Assembly (NCBI RefSeq): GCF_003173755.1
Contig: NZ_CP029553.1
Span: forward strand, 583,001 to 647,000
Direction of reading: 5' to 3'
DNA length: 64,000 nt
From: Methylobacterium terrae
GTDB taxonomy: Bacteria; Pseudomonadota; Alphaproteobacteria; Rhizobiales; Beijerinckiaceae
The notes beneath the pieces are model-generated. The model was given only the letters and a program-made list of their open reading frames with translations, was not told the DNA's origin and did no database searches. A program made the position numbers and the translations under genes. This document shows, in pieces, positions 1 through 8,578 of the stretch (its first letter is position 1; each line of letters begins with the position of its first letter).

Positions 1-380
1 AACGCCCCCGCCTCTCCTGAAAAATCACTGGTCGACACAATGCGCAGTTCGGCGACCCGCAGTCATACCTGACGGGCCCATCGGCGTCCTCCTGCGCGAA
101 GGCGGTGGCGATGAAGACCGAGACGACGCGCCGGCCCGAGCGGCCGGCATGGGCCGGGACGTTGCGCATGACATACCCCCAGCGCCGCGGCCAGAAGACG
201 GCCATGACCTTGGCGACTGAGGGCTTGCGCCCCTCATGAGCGTCTGTGACCGCCAGCTTCACCCCGCATAGGCCTCATCAGACAGCTTACCCGGGATCGC
301 GGTCCAGAAGGTCTCGGCCTCGGACCGATATCGAGCCCCGGCAGTTCACGCCGGCCATCCGTATTAATGCCCACCGCCAC
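1..380 (-). pseudogene. IS256-family transposase fragment (left copy)
   Basis: Remnant of a mutator-type (IS256) DDE transposase, read on the minus strand in at least three frames. Going 5' to 3', one frame gives VGINTDGRREL and GLDIGP (the first catalytic Asp region). The next gives EAETFWTA. The last gives GVKLAVTDAHEG (second catalytic Asp) and then RNVPAHAGRSGRRVVSVF followed by IATAFAQED. The frame changes and missing ends show it is dead. The part at 1-200 matches a second copy at 2743-2936, including a tail after FAQED that is no longer transposase-like. The left window edge cuts it, so its full extent is unknown. The family call rests on recalled IS256 motifs. Confidence 0.7.
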
Positions 381-821
381 GGTCGGCGAGGGCGCGCCAG
401 GATGCCCGACGCGCCTACATTAGGGATCAGGTTACCGACACTGCTCACGAAGGCCTCGCTGGAATGCAAGACATTTTGTCCTCAAGCGCAAATGTGAGGC
501 CGATTTTTCGATAGAGCATCTCACTCCTGAATAAATAGGCGACCTACTCACGCTGCCTGCATGCTCGTTGATCCGGACACGCCTTGCGGCTCTACTCAAA
601 AGCCGACCTGCGGCTCTTTCTAGAGTATGTGTGACAGCGTTCGCGACCAGCGACTGCCACGATCTGGCAGACAAACCCAGCGATCACCAATCAGTGCCTC
701 CCAGCGTTTCGAGCCGCTTGCTCCGTACCGTTCGTGCGGGACATTGCCGCAACAGTGTAAAATTTTTCCACTGCGCTACCGAATCGTAGCTTAAACATTC
801 GCTAGAGAGGCAGGCTCTCGC
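381..821. other. non-coding stretch in mobile zone
   Basis: Between the IS256 remnant and the next gene no ORF has convincing codon use on either strand. The sequence at 430-560 and 700-800 is less GC-rich than the rest of the window. It may contain the decayed 5' end of the IS256 transposase and the promoter of the following gene, but no clear promoter motif can be named. Confidence 0.5.
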
Positions 822-1138
822 ATGACGGGGGCACGTGTGAACGTTCAAGACGGTGTCTCGCTCGAGCACCTTCGCGAGTTCTGGCAGGAGGCCACGGATG
901 GTGGATCGCTCGACAAGCACGATCCCAGAACGATCGTCGCCGCTTGCCGCCGTCTCGATCCGACAGTGGACGGCCGCCTTCGCGAACAGCTGCTCAACCA
1001 TCTTTGCGCGACGGCCCAGCGGATCCTCCGGCCACAGGTCAGCGCACGGCACGAGAACGGTGGTGAAGACGCTGTGCTCGAGGTGGTCGGAGCGATGGTG
1101 GTGTCTATCCTCGACCCCGACTCTGCGGACGGGATCGG
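822..1138 (+). pseudogene. small hypothetical gene cut by an IS3 element
   Basis: The frame opens with ATG at 822 behind an AGAGAGG ribosome-binding-like stretch. It encodes about 105 residues of a soluble, Asp/Glu/Arg-rich helical protein (for example LREQLLNHLCATAQRIL). It then runs into the left inverted repeat of the IS3 element at about 1139 and stops within the IS at 1154. Codon use is like the chromosome, so it was probably a real gene. I do not recognise the family; an HTH or sigma-like adaptor is conceivable but unproven. After the right end of the IS the same frame could continue for 24 codons to a stop at 2492, but no target duplication confirms that the two sides were ever adjacent. 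Confidence 0.5.
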
Positions 1139-1199
1139 TGACCTGCTCCCCTGATTTCCTGCCATCCGTAAGTTGGGTCCATCGGGATGGAGATGGACC

Positions 1200-1463
1200 A
1201 TGCGCAAGAGCCGGTTTTGCGAGGAGCAAATCATCGCGGTGCTCCGCGAGCATGACGCGGGCGTGAAGACCGCCGATCTGTGCCGGAAGCACGGGATCAG
1301 CGATGCGACACTGTACAACTGGAAAGCCAAGTACGGCGGTCTGAAGGTGTCCGAGGCAGCGCGACTGCGCACCCTGGAGGATGAGAACCGGCGGCTGAAG
1401 AAGCTGCTGGCCGAGGCCGTGCTCGACAACGCGGCCCTGAAGGATTTGCTGGCAAAAAACTGA
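1200..1463 (+). CDS. IS3-family transposase OrfA (HTH subunit)
   Basis: This 87-residue protein is OrfA of the IS3 element. It has an N-terminal helix-turn-helix of the HTH_Tnp_1 type ([18 protein letters not shown] then [19 protein letters not shown]) and a C-terminal leucine-zipper-like stretch rich in Leu, Glu and Lys ([19 protein letters not shown]), typical of the dimerising OrfA tail. ATG 1200 is preferred over the in-frame ATG at 1173, which lies in the inverted-repeat region. The 3' end carries the frameshift signal that joins it to OrfB. Confidence 0.9.
   Translation: MRKSRFCEEQIIAVLREHDAGVKTADLCRKHGISDATLYNWKAKYGGLKVSEAARLRTLEDENRRLKKLLAEAVLDNAALKDLLAKN
1454..1460 (+). promoter_or_regulatory. 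programmed -1 frameshift heptamer A AAA AAC
   Basis: Seven bases A AAA AAC in the orfA frame, directly before its TGA at 1461. Slipping back one base reads on as [16 protein letters not shown] into the orfB frame, so an OrfAB fusion transposase would be made. This is a classical bacterial slippery heptamer; use in vivo is inferred. Confidence 0.8.
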
Positions 1464-1498
1464 CCACGCCCGCCGCACGGTTTGCTGCTGTCGAAGCC

Positions 1499-2383
1499 GT
1501 GATCAAACATCACGGCTTCTCGGAACGGCGTGCGTGCGGGCTTCTCGGGGTAGACCGCTCGGCTTTCCAATATGAGCGCAGGCCCGGCACCGATGACGCG
1601 CTACGAGCTCGGCTGCGCCACCATGCGGGCGAGCGCCGCCGGTTCGGCTACCGGCGGCTGGCGATGTTGCTCAAACGGGAGGGGGCGTGCGTGAACCTGA
1701 AGAAGGTCTACCGGCTCTATCGAGAGGAGAAGCTCACCGTGCGCCGTCGCGGCGGACGCAAGCGAGCACTTGGGACCAGAGCACCGATGGTGATCCCACA
1801 GGAGGCCAACCAGCGCTGGTCATTGGACTTCGTCAGCGACGCGCTCGCCGACGGGCGGCGCTTCCGCGTCCTGAACGTCGTCGACGACCACACCCGCGAG
1901 GCGCTGGCGACGGTGGTGGACACCTCGCTCTCGGGCCTGCGCGTCGTGCGCGAGTTGGACCGGCTCGTTGCCGAGCGTCGTTTGCCTGCCATGGTGGTGA
2001 GCGACAACGGCACCGAACTCACCTCGACCGCTGTCCTGCGCTGGGCTCAGGAACGAGGCGTTGAATGGCACTACATCGCGCCGGGCAAGCCGATGCAGAA
2101 CGCCTTCGTGGAGTCGTTCAATGGGCGATTGCGCGACGAATGCCTGAACGAACATGTCTTCGGCACGTTGTTCGAGGCGCGTCGCATCATTGATGCTTGG
2201 CGGATCGACTACAATACCGCCCGACCACACACGAGCCTCGCCGGGCTGACCCCGATGGAGTTCGCCGCCAAGGCCAGTGCCCTCGCGATGCAACAGACTG
2301 GGGGCACTGCGCCGCGTGGGGGCTCCATGCCCCCAGCCTGTTGCTCACCCGCCCCGCAAGGGGCAGAACAGGAACAGACCTAA
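1499..2383 (+). CDS. IS3-family transposase OrfB (DDE integrase domain)
   Basis: A catalytic subunit of 294 residues. An N-terminal HTH_21-like region (about residues 1-90, with [12 protein letters not shown]) is followed by an rve integrase core with the DDE triad at D110 (WSLDF), D169 (VVSDNGTE) and E205 ([14 protein letters not shown]), spaced as in IS407-group elements. The C-terminus (residues about 255-294) is Pro/Gly-rich and runs into the right end of the element. The ATG at 1499 may serve as an internal start, but the active transposase is expected from -1 frameshifting at 1454-1460. No inactivating change is visible, so the element may still be active. Confidence 0.92.
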   Translation: MIKHHGFSERRACGLLGVDRSAFQYERRPGTDDALRARLRHHAGERRRFGYRRLAMLLKREGACVNLKKVYRLYREEKLTVRRRGGRKRALGTRAPMVIPQEANQRWSLDFVSDALADGRRFRVLNVVDDHTREALATVVDTSLSGLRVVRELDRLVAERRLPAMVVSDNGTELTSTAVLRWAQERGVEWHYIAPGKPMQNAFVESFNGRLRDECLNEHVFGTLFEARRIIDAWRIDYNTARPHTSLAGLTPMEFAAKASALAMQQTGGTAPRGGSMPPACCSPAPQGAEQEQT

Positions 2384-2742
2384 CCTACGCGTGGCGGGAA
2401 AGCGGGGAGCAGGTCATGACGCCACCAAGGTGGAACATGTTTCGAATTGTGTGTCGCGAAGGAATAACACAAATTCATTCTTGGCGTCGTAGGACGCCTA
2501 TAAGTAATGCAGTAAACCTTTTACATTGAGCGCGTGCAACATCCGTGCGATTGTGCGTTGATTCTGCACTTTTCGTCGAACAACCCCATATTCAAGCCCG
2601 TAGATAGATGCTGTTCATCCATGAGAGTGCAACGGCGACCAAGAGATTTGGACCCCCTCTGCCAGCGGGCGTGTGCGTCGCTTGGGTTGCTATCCGCTGG
2701 ATGCTGACGGCACTTTGTAATCTTGGGATGGCATGTCCGCGC

Positions 2743-2936
2743 AACGCCCCCTGCCTTTCTTGAAAAATTATCGGTCGATACAATGCGCAGTTCGGCGACC
2801 TGCAGCCACTCCTGACGGGCCTCTTGGGGTCGTCCTGCGCGAAGGCGTTGGCGATGAAGACCGAGACGACGCGCCGGCCCGAGTAGCCGATATGGGCTGG
2901 GACGTTGCGCATGACATGCACCCAGCGCCGCGCGGG
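2743..2936 (-). pseudogene. IS256-family transposase fragment (right copy)
   Basis: A second remnant in the same orientation as the one at 1-200, about 80-85% identical by eye. It encodes VMRNVPAHIGYSGRRVVSVF and IANAFAQDD, then changes frame to EARQEWLQVAEL and loses similarity to IS256 transposases. Both copies share the same non-transposase tail, so the fragment was probably already truncated when it was duplicated, or a larger decayed unit was copied. No complete IS256 ends are visible. Confidence 0.65.
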
Positions 2937-3065
2937 CGTTAATACAGTTTCCGTATCGCGAAGCGATCAATCGGAAACCATATGACCTGCGGAACTAAAG
3001 CGTAGGCGGCTCGAACCATAGCGCGGTCGCTCAGCGTGCATTTGTCAATCAGCACAACGCCAGCG
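2937..3065. other. short non-coding stretch
   Basis: No gene seen between the IS256 remnant and the left end of the ISAs1 element. It contains a short palindrome around TATCGCGAAGCGATCAATC but nothing assignable. Confidence 0.4.
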
Positions 3066-4312
3066 CCAGGACAATCGCTTCAGCCTTGATGCGGGTTTGG
3101 GCTGCGCGGCGAGGAGGATCGTGGTTCAGGAGGGGCTTGGCGCTCTGCGAGGCTCCCATGCCGTCATCGCTGTCGATCCTCGACCACTTCTCGGCTCTGG
3201 AAGACCCGCGCCAGCATTGGCGGGTGATCTACCCGCTGCCCGAGATCCTGCGGCTGGTGTTGTGCGCCACGCTCTGCGGCATGGACGACTTCGTCGAGAT
3301 CCGGCCGTGGGGCGAGCAGCGCCTGGACTTCCTGCGCCGCTTCCTGCCCTACGCGCGGGGCCTGCCCGCCCACGATACCCTCAACGACGTCATCGACGCG
3401 CTCGACGCCGACCTCTTCCAGACCTGCTTCACCACCTGGGTCGAGAGCCTGCGCGCGGCCGAGCCCGACCTCATCGCGGTGGACGGCAAGACCTCCCGGC
3501 GCTGCCACGGCAAGACCAAGGGCCGGGCCGCCCTGCACACCGTCTCGGCCTGGGCCGCCCGTCAGCGCCTCGTGCTCGGCCAGGAGGCGGTGGCCGACAA
3601 GAGCAACGAGATCACCGCCATCCCGTGCCTTCTCGACCGGCTCGAACTCCGGGGCGCCCTCGTCACCAGCGACGCGATGGGCACCCAGTCCGCCATCGCC
3701 GAGACCATCGTGGCCCGAGGGGGCGACTACCTGCTGGCGCGCAAGGCCAACCGTCCCGCCACCCACGATGACGTCGTGCGCGTCTTCGCCGATCCCGGCG
3801 ACCTGATCGTGGAGACACACGAGACGCTCGACAACGACCATGGCCGCCTCGAACGCCGCCGCGCCAGCGTATGCCATGACGTGAGTTGGCTGACCTCGGA
3901 TCGCCGCTACCCCGATGAACCGCACATGCCTCATCTGGCGATGATTGGCATGATCGAGACGCAGGTCGAACGCGCCGCTCGGATCGAACACGAACGCCGC
4001 TACTCTCTCTTCAGCGAGGCTCGACGCCAAGACCTTCGCGGCCGCCGTGCGGGCGCACTGGCAGATCGAGAACCGCCTGCACTGGGTGCTCGACGTCGTC
4101 TTCCACGACGATCTCGTGCGGCTGCGGACCGGATCAGGCCCGCAGAACATGGCGGTGGTGCGCCATATGGCCATCAACCTCGTGCGCGCACCGCACGATC
4201 GACACAGCTTCAAGGCCCGCAGAAAGCTCGCCAATCTCAATCCCGACTACCTCGAAGCCCTTCTCCGACACACCCCCGCACTCCCTTGAAAAAGCTGAAG
4301 CGATTCCCCTGG
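3066..4312 (+). mobile_element. ISAs1-family insertion sequence, transposase frameshifted
   Basis: About 1.25 kb. Imperfect terminal inverted repeats of 19 bp lie at 3066-3084 (CCAGGACAATCGCTTCAGC) and 4294-4312, whose reverse complement is CCAGGGGAATCGCTTCAGC. Together with the transposase type they define an ISAs1 (H-repeat) element. No direct target duplication is seen on the flanks. The transposase has a frameshift, so the copy is probably unable to move on its own. Confidence 0.82.
3158..4289 (+). pseudogene. ISAs1-family transposase with internal frameshift
   Basis: Starts with ATG 3158 (MPSSLSILDHFSALEDPRQ), the usual N-terminal DDE_Tnp_1-associated domain of ISAs1 proteins. The catalytic core is present: D109 in LIAVDGKTSRR and D172 in VTSDAMGTQ. 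Near 4003-4012 the frame breaks. Upstream it reads ERRYSLFSEARR, while family members continue RYYLSSARLDAKTF, and that continuation is found in another frame from about 4013 (DAKTFAAAVRAHWQIENRLHW) to the stop at 4289. The change fits loss of about two bases. The C-terminal part holds the third catalytic region (HWQIENRLHWVLDV). Repaired length is about 376 residues, normal for the family. A sequencing error cannot be excluded. Confidence 0.85.
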
Positions 4313-4318
4313 GATGTT

Positions 4319-4966
4319 TCAGTATCGAATAACTTGCCCAGAAGCTTCAAATTTTGCAACCGCCTCACGTTCCGCTGACCAGGGATGTCCATCCCATCCG
4401 CTGAAACCAAATCCGATCAAGCCAATTTTATAGTTTGAAAATCGCTCACACGTTAAAATGTACATGAGCGTCAAAAAACCTGTACTCGGCATCGAAAACG
4501 GATTGTCACATAGACACGACAGAAGCAAAAAAGAAAACTCATTAACCTCTTTTGGTAAGCAAATAATTTCTGCAGAAATTTTATTTCCCGCTATTATGTG
4601 ATTTTTATAATCATTTATCGGACCCGGCGGGGCTTGATCGATGATCTTATTCGTATATATATCTCTATATTTAATATAAATATCTCTATCGCGTGGAAAC
4701 CAGATCTCTGAAATTTCTCGCCAAAAAGGGAAACTTGAAAGCTTGTTGTCTTTACTCCAATCTAACGAGTGGGCACCTAGATTTCCAAGAACCAATATAT
4801 CCGTTTTTGTTCCGGTGTTTTTTCCGTAATTTTCGCATTTATTGAATCTAACAACACAATCCGCAGTGTCTACTAAGCTTTCATGGTTATTTTCAACGGG
4901 GGCGTTCCCTACCACTATGAGTGATGTCATGTTTTTCAGGTTCGCGTTTAGCAAGCCGGTGGTCAT
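4319..4966 (-). CDS. sialyltransferase-like glycosyltransferase (GT29-type), AT-rich
   Basis: This 215-residue protein has the pattern of GT29/sialyltransferase-like enzymes. An N-terminal nucleotide-binding motif LIVVGNAPVEN (residues 16-26) is followed by DCVVRFNKCENYG and KTDILVLGN. A C-terminal PSTGFLTLMYIL and KIGLIGFGFSGWDG complete the fold. Such proteins transfer sugars, often to surface polysaccharides; donor and acceptor are unknown. An inner ATG at 4930 is an equally good start. Base composition is far more AT-rich than the rest of the window, and the gene abuts the ISAs1 end, both signs of horizontal transfer. No other polysaccharide genes are adjacent. The C-terminus (EASGQVIRY) ends about 10 bases from the IS, so the 3' end could be truncated. 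Confidence 0.65.
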   Translation of the reverse strand: MTTGLLNANLKNMTSLIVVGNAPVENNHESLVDTADCVVRFNKCENYGKNTGTKTDILVLGNLGAHSLDWSKDNKLSSFPFWREISEIWFPRDRDIYIKYRDIYTNKIIDQAPPGPINDYKNHIIAGNKISAEIICLPKEVNEFSFLLLSCLCDNPFSMPSTGFLTLMYILTCERFSNYKIGLIGFGFSGWDGHPWSAEREAVAKFEASGQVIRY

Positions 4967-5479
4967 CGCGCTGTAGAATCCTCAAATAAACCCTGGCTTT
5001 TTATAATTTGCTCACGGCGAACTTGTCAAGCTATGTCCTTCTTTGAAGTGTCAAGACTTGGTTCGATATTGGAAATTGTCGATGACGAGGGCTGATTTTT
5101 GATTATATTATGTGATAATCTGGCAAACAACGGGACTAGCGATCGTGATGGTGGTGGCCACATCGCGAACAATCTCCTGTGCATTTGCAATTGATTACAG
5201 CAGAGACAATCTCTCCCAGTTCGAATTCGCACCTGATGGTAATTTTTCCAAATTCCACACGTCACGCATGGTTCCTATGATTTCAAGGGCCCCAACGAGT
5301 CATGATAGGCTTGGAGCGTGCCGACTCGCCCTCAGAGGGCCGCAGGTTGCGACATAACGGCTCGATACATGACGCAATCACCTACCTCGCCCCAACCCCA
5401 CCCTGGTCCTATCCTGTGTCTGGGGTGTAGCGGCATGGTCGAGGCGGGCGGCGAGGCGGCTGGATAGAGGGGCGAGACA
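4967..5479. other. AT-rich to mixed stretch without a clear gene
   Basis: The sequence at 4967-5260 keeps the low G+C of the adjacent glycosyltransferase gene and probably contains its promoter. From about 5270 the composition returns to chromosomal. ORFs here are short and have poor codon use on both strands. I see no recognisable element. Confidence 0.45.
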
Positions 5480-5623
5480 GTGCGCGGCGCCTACCGCGCC
5501 GCCGACACGCTCGGCACCTCGTTCAAACGCGTCGTGAACCGCAGCGGGCACATCTCGAACTCGGCCGACGAAGTCCGCTTCTCGAACCGCCCAACCCAGC
5601 CCAGGCTGGCACCAGAGAGGTGA
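5480..5623 (+). CDS. possible small ORF of 47 residues
   Basis: GTG 5480 follows the purine-rich GAGGGGCGAGACA and opens a 48-codon frame with strong G/C third positions (VRGAYRAADTLGTSFKRVV and so on), ending with TGA at 5623. There are no recognisable motifs, signal peptide or membrane segment. It may instead be the end of a decayed gene. Weakly supported. Confidence 0.3.
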   Translation: MRGAYRAADTLGTSFKRVVNRSGHISNSADEVRFSNRPTQPRLAPER

Positions 5624-5732
5624 CGTAGGCCCCGAGCAGCTGCATGTCCCGGGCGCGAAATGATTTGCGTGCCGCGGCTCCCGCCGGCACATCCCAGCGA
5701 GCGCGTGCCCACCGCCGAACGGGGAACCGAGC

Positions 5733-5924
5733 TTGTACAAGGTAACAGCAACCGATCCGACTGGCCGCGTGCTGACATTCGCCTGCGGCACCGACTTGCA
5801 GGCGCTCGACAAGGTCCGGGAGCTGATGGCGCGAGGCTTCCGCGACATCTCGGTTGCTGACCCTAAGGGGCGGCAGACGAACGGGACTGCGTTCGAGCAT
5901 TCCGTTGGGCTCGAGTACGACTGA
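5733..5924 (+). CDS. small hypothetical protein, 63 residues, TTG start
   Basis: TTG 5733 lies seven bases after a GGGGAA ribosome-binding-like stretch. The frame encodes MYKVTATDPTGRVLTFACGT and then DLQALDKVRELMARGF, a beta-hairpin plus amphipathic helix pattern. Third positions are mainly G or C. The protein is small, soluble and lacks a signal peptide. I do not recognise the family. The neighbours are a mobile zone upstream and an opposed hypothetical gene downstream. Confidence 0.5.
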   Translation: MYKVTATDPTGRVLTFACGTDLQALDKVRELMARGFRDISVADPKGRQTNGTAFEHSVGLEYD

Positions 5925-5965
5925 AGACCCACCTTGCAGCGCCAAAGGGCCAGCGCGCGTGCGCT

Positions 5966-6391
5966 TCACGCGTCCTCCGGCCAGCAATGCAAGACCTTGG
6001 TGGTGATGCTGTCGCGCAGGATCGTCGTCAGTTGGACGAACCCTCCGACGCTCGAGCCCGCCATCTGCCGCTGCGCGTCGATGATGGCGACCGCATCCGA
6101 GTTCGCGACGAAGGACACGACCGGGCCGGTGAAGTCCCGGCCGAGGCGCTCGGCGAGGCTGCCGTCGTTCGGGCCGAGCACGTCGCCACGCTGCAGGGCT
6201 CGCTGCCCCGCCCGTCGTGCGAAACCGCGGTGGCCCGGTGCGGGCGGCTCCACCCCTCTCCATGACGTTGCGGCGCCACGCTCGTCCCGGGGGGAGGAGA
6301 TCGATCGCGTCGTGCGAGCAGCGCGACGGGGTGTCGTGGGGGCGAGAGGGGTCGGGTGCGAGGTCGGAACCGTCGTCTTCTTCAGGGACAT
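5966..6391 (-). CDS. hypothetical protein, about 141 residues
   Basis: The 3' half, from about 6200 to 5966, has clear coding character with nearly all third positions G or C: GPNDGSLAERLGRDFTG, then VVSFVANSDAVAIIDAQRQ and GGFVQLTTILRDSITTK. The 5' half, starting with the ATG at 6391 (MSLKKTTVPTSHP), is Thr/Arg/Pro-rich and less convincing, so the true start may lie inside. No domain is recognised and no signal peptide is evident. It converges with the small gene at 5733-5924. Confidence 0.45.
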   Translation of the reverse strand: MSLKKTTVPTSHPTPLAPTTPRRAARTTRSISSPRDERGAATSWRGVEPPAPGHRGFARRAGQRALQRGDVLGPNDGSLAERLGRDFTGPVVSFVANSDAVAIIDAQRQMAGSSVGGFVQLTTILRDSITTKVLHCWPEDA

Positions 6392-6772
6392 CGTCGTGCC
6401 CGGTCTCGGTCGGATCACGTCGCCCGAATCGCTCGCGGGACCTTCAGGGCCGCGGCTCGCGCGGCTCGGCTTGCGTCTCGCAGTGCGGCGGTCATAGGCC
6501 GGCTGCCGCAGGCCGATCGCGTCGCCGCACCGCCGGAAGCGGGGCGCCTCCATGGCGGCGGCCGAGACGATGGCCGCCGGGGCCGGGGTCGCGAGGACCC
6601 TCGGAAAGCCCGAAACCATGCCCCGGATCGTGCGCCGCATCGTGTGCGCCGGTCCGGCCCGGGGATGGAAGCGTAGTGCCGCGCAGCCGCCGCGCCGCCT
6701 CCTCTCCTGGTTCGGCCCGGCGGCCCGCGCCCCTTCGAGCGGCGTCGCCGCGACGCCGTCGCGGATCCCCCC

Positions 6773-8292
6773 TCACCCCCCGCACCGCAAAGCCACCACC
6801 GCCCCGGCGAAGCGTCCGGCGAGGGCGCCGGCGGTGAGCGGCGGGGTCTCGCCCGCCTGCGCCGTCGGGCCGTCCGCGCCGAGGAAGGCCCTGAGCGCGT
6901 CCGGGCCGACGAGGGGGTGGGTGAGCGGCGGCACCACGCCGGCGACGAGGCGGGGTTGGGCCGGCAGCCGGGCGACGAGGCCGAGAAGGCGGCCGGCGCG
7001 GTCGAGGACCGGAGCGCCGGCGGCGCCGGGCTGGAGGGGGGCGAGGACGCCGCCCGCCGCCCACTCGCCGGGCGTCGCGCTCGGTCCGTCCGCGCCCGCC
7101 GCGAGCACGAGGACCGCCTCGCCGGGCGCGGGCGCCGGCGCGAGGGCCGGCAACGCCTTGGGCGCGGCGGCGGCCTCGAGGAGCGCGAGGCCGCTCCCCT
7201 CGTCGCGCCGCAGCATACGGGCCGGCGCGCCGCCGGCCTGCGGCGCCGGGCAGGGCACCGGCAGCACCGCGACGATCCGGCGGGGACCGACGGCGAGGCC
7301 CGTCGCGGCCGGGGGCCGGAGGCGGGCGAGTTCGCGGCGGGCGGGCTCGCGGCGGGGGGAGCGGAGACGGGCAGGCTCGGGGCGGGCGTCGCGGCGACCG
7401 GGCGCGGCGGGGCCGCCGCGGGAGCCTCGCCCGGGAAGGGCACGAAGCTGTTGGCGATCGCGATCACCAGCCGGTCCACCTCCCGGGCCGAGGCCTTGTC
7501 GTAGGACAGGCTGAAGCCGCGCAGGCCCGCCGGCCCGGCGGCGTCGCGGATGTAGAATTTGCCGGCCGGGGTCTCGCCGGTGACGACCGTGAAGTCGGGG
7601 CGCTTGAGGGTGTAGGTCACCTTGCGCTCCGGGCCCGCCGCGGCGCTCTGCGTGAACAGCGCGTCGAGGTCGGTGGTGCCGGGGGCGAAGGCCCGCGTGT
7701 CGAGGGTGATGCGCCCGTCCGGGCTCTGCCAGCGGCTGCCGGCGGGAAGGCGGCTTCGCTTCGGCAGCAGCCGCTCCGGCACCCCGAGGACGAGGCCGGT
7801 GGCGGGATCCGTCGCGACCGTGAACCGGGCCGCCCGGCGCGCCGCCTCGCCGGCCGCCAGCAGGGCGGCGCGGGCGGGCTCGTCGAGGATCCCGCTCGCC
7901 GCTCCCCCCGCCCGGCCGCCGTCCTTCGCCTGCCAGGCGACGATCGCCTCGTAGGTGCGTCGGCCGAAGGCGCCGGTGACGACGCTGTTGTAGCTCCCGG
8001 CCCAGACCAGCGCGTCCTGTACCGCCCGGCGCTCCGCCTCCGGCCGCGCCTCGAAGGCGGCCCGCGCCGCCTCGAAGGCCGGATCGGGCGCGGCGGCCGG
8101 GCGCGGCGCCGGTGCCTTCGGGCCGGGTGCCGCGGGAGCGGGCGCTTGTGTCGAGGCCGCGGGCGCTTGCGCCGAGGCCGCGGGCGCTTGTGTCGAGGCC
8201 GCGGGCGCTTGCGCCGAGGCAGCCGGCGCGAGGCCGCCGCAGGCGAGGAGCGGCAGGAGGCCGGCGGCGAGCAGGCGGGCAGGACGCGGCAT
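6773..8292 (-). pseudogene. secreted peptidoglycan-binding / serine-protease-like protein, frameshifted
   Basis: ATG 8292 opens a Sec-type signal peptide (MPRPARLLAAGLLPLLACGG). It is followed by a repeat linker of AASAQAP/AASTQAP units and a peptidoglycan-binding-1-like domain (AVQDALVWAGSYNSVVTGAFG). A middle domain of about 100 residues reads KVTYTLKRPDFTVVTGET onward. Near 7300-7320 the frame must change, because the convincing continuation (GLAVGPRRIVAVLPV) sits in the neighbouring frame and runs to a TGA at 6773. That C-terminal part resembles a trypsin-fold domain, but the usual GNSGGP is replaced by GAAGAPVLD, so the catalytic Ser is missing. It looks like a secreted, inactive protease homologue. 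The break could be natural or a homopolymer sequencing error in a C/G-rich run. Divergent from the alpha-2-macroglobulin gene. Confidence 0.7.
8139..8223 (-). repeat. four 21-bp tandem repeats inside the secreted protein gene
   Basis: Four units of 21 bp that alternate GCGGGCGCTTGTGTCGAGGC and GCGGGCGCTTGCGCCGAGGC (first 20 bases), forming a 42-bp unit present twice. They encode a seven-residue Ala/Pro/Gln linker directly after the signal peptide. Copy number may vary between strains. Confidence 0.85.
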
Positions 8293-8578
8293 CGGGCTCT
8301 CCGAAGCGGGACGGCGGACCTTGGCAGAGGTGCCGCCCGAGTTCCAGGGTCGCCTTGCCGGGGATTTCCTTGCCGGGGATTCCCTTGCCATGTCGTCCCG
8401 CGTCGTGCCGACATGCAACTGGATCGGCGCCAAGATGGATCGACGCCAAGACCTCGCGCCGCGAGCGGGCGGCGGCGAAGATCAGGCGAATTCGAATGCG
8501 CCGGAGCGGCGCCGGATTGCACCGCGATCAAGCGCTGCTTAGGCTCCGACCGGGCAGGGAATCGCCGCGAGGCCGGAC
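8293..8578. promoter_or_regulatory. divergent promoter region with short direct repeats
   Basis: A 286-bp gap between two divergent genes. At 8351-8389 the 15-bp unit TTGCCGGGGATTTCC recurs as TTGCCGGGGATTCCC followed by a third partial TTGCC. No convincing -35/-10 pair can be named. The repeats could be a binding site or a simple duplication. Confidence 0.35.

Larger units (their letters stand above)
1139..2416 (+). mobile_element. IS3-family (IS407 group) insertion sequence
   Basis: A complete-looking element of about 1.28 kb. The left end starts TGACCTGCTCCCC at 1139. The right end, read on the minus strand from 2416, starts with the same 13 bases, and the match continues imperfectly for about 40 bp. 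Terminal TG...CA ends, two overlapping ORFs and an A AAA AAC slippage site are the standard IS3 layout. No 3-4 bp target duplication is visible (left flank ...ATCGG, right flank TGACG...), which suggests a later rearrangement or recombination with another copy. Confidence 0.88.
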
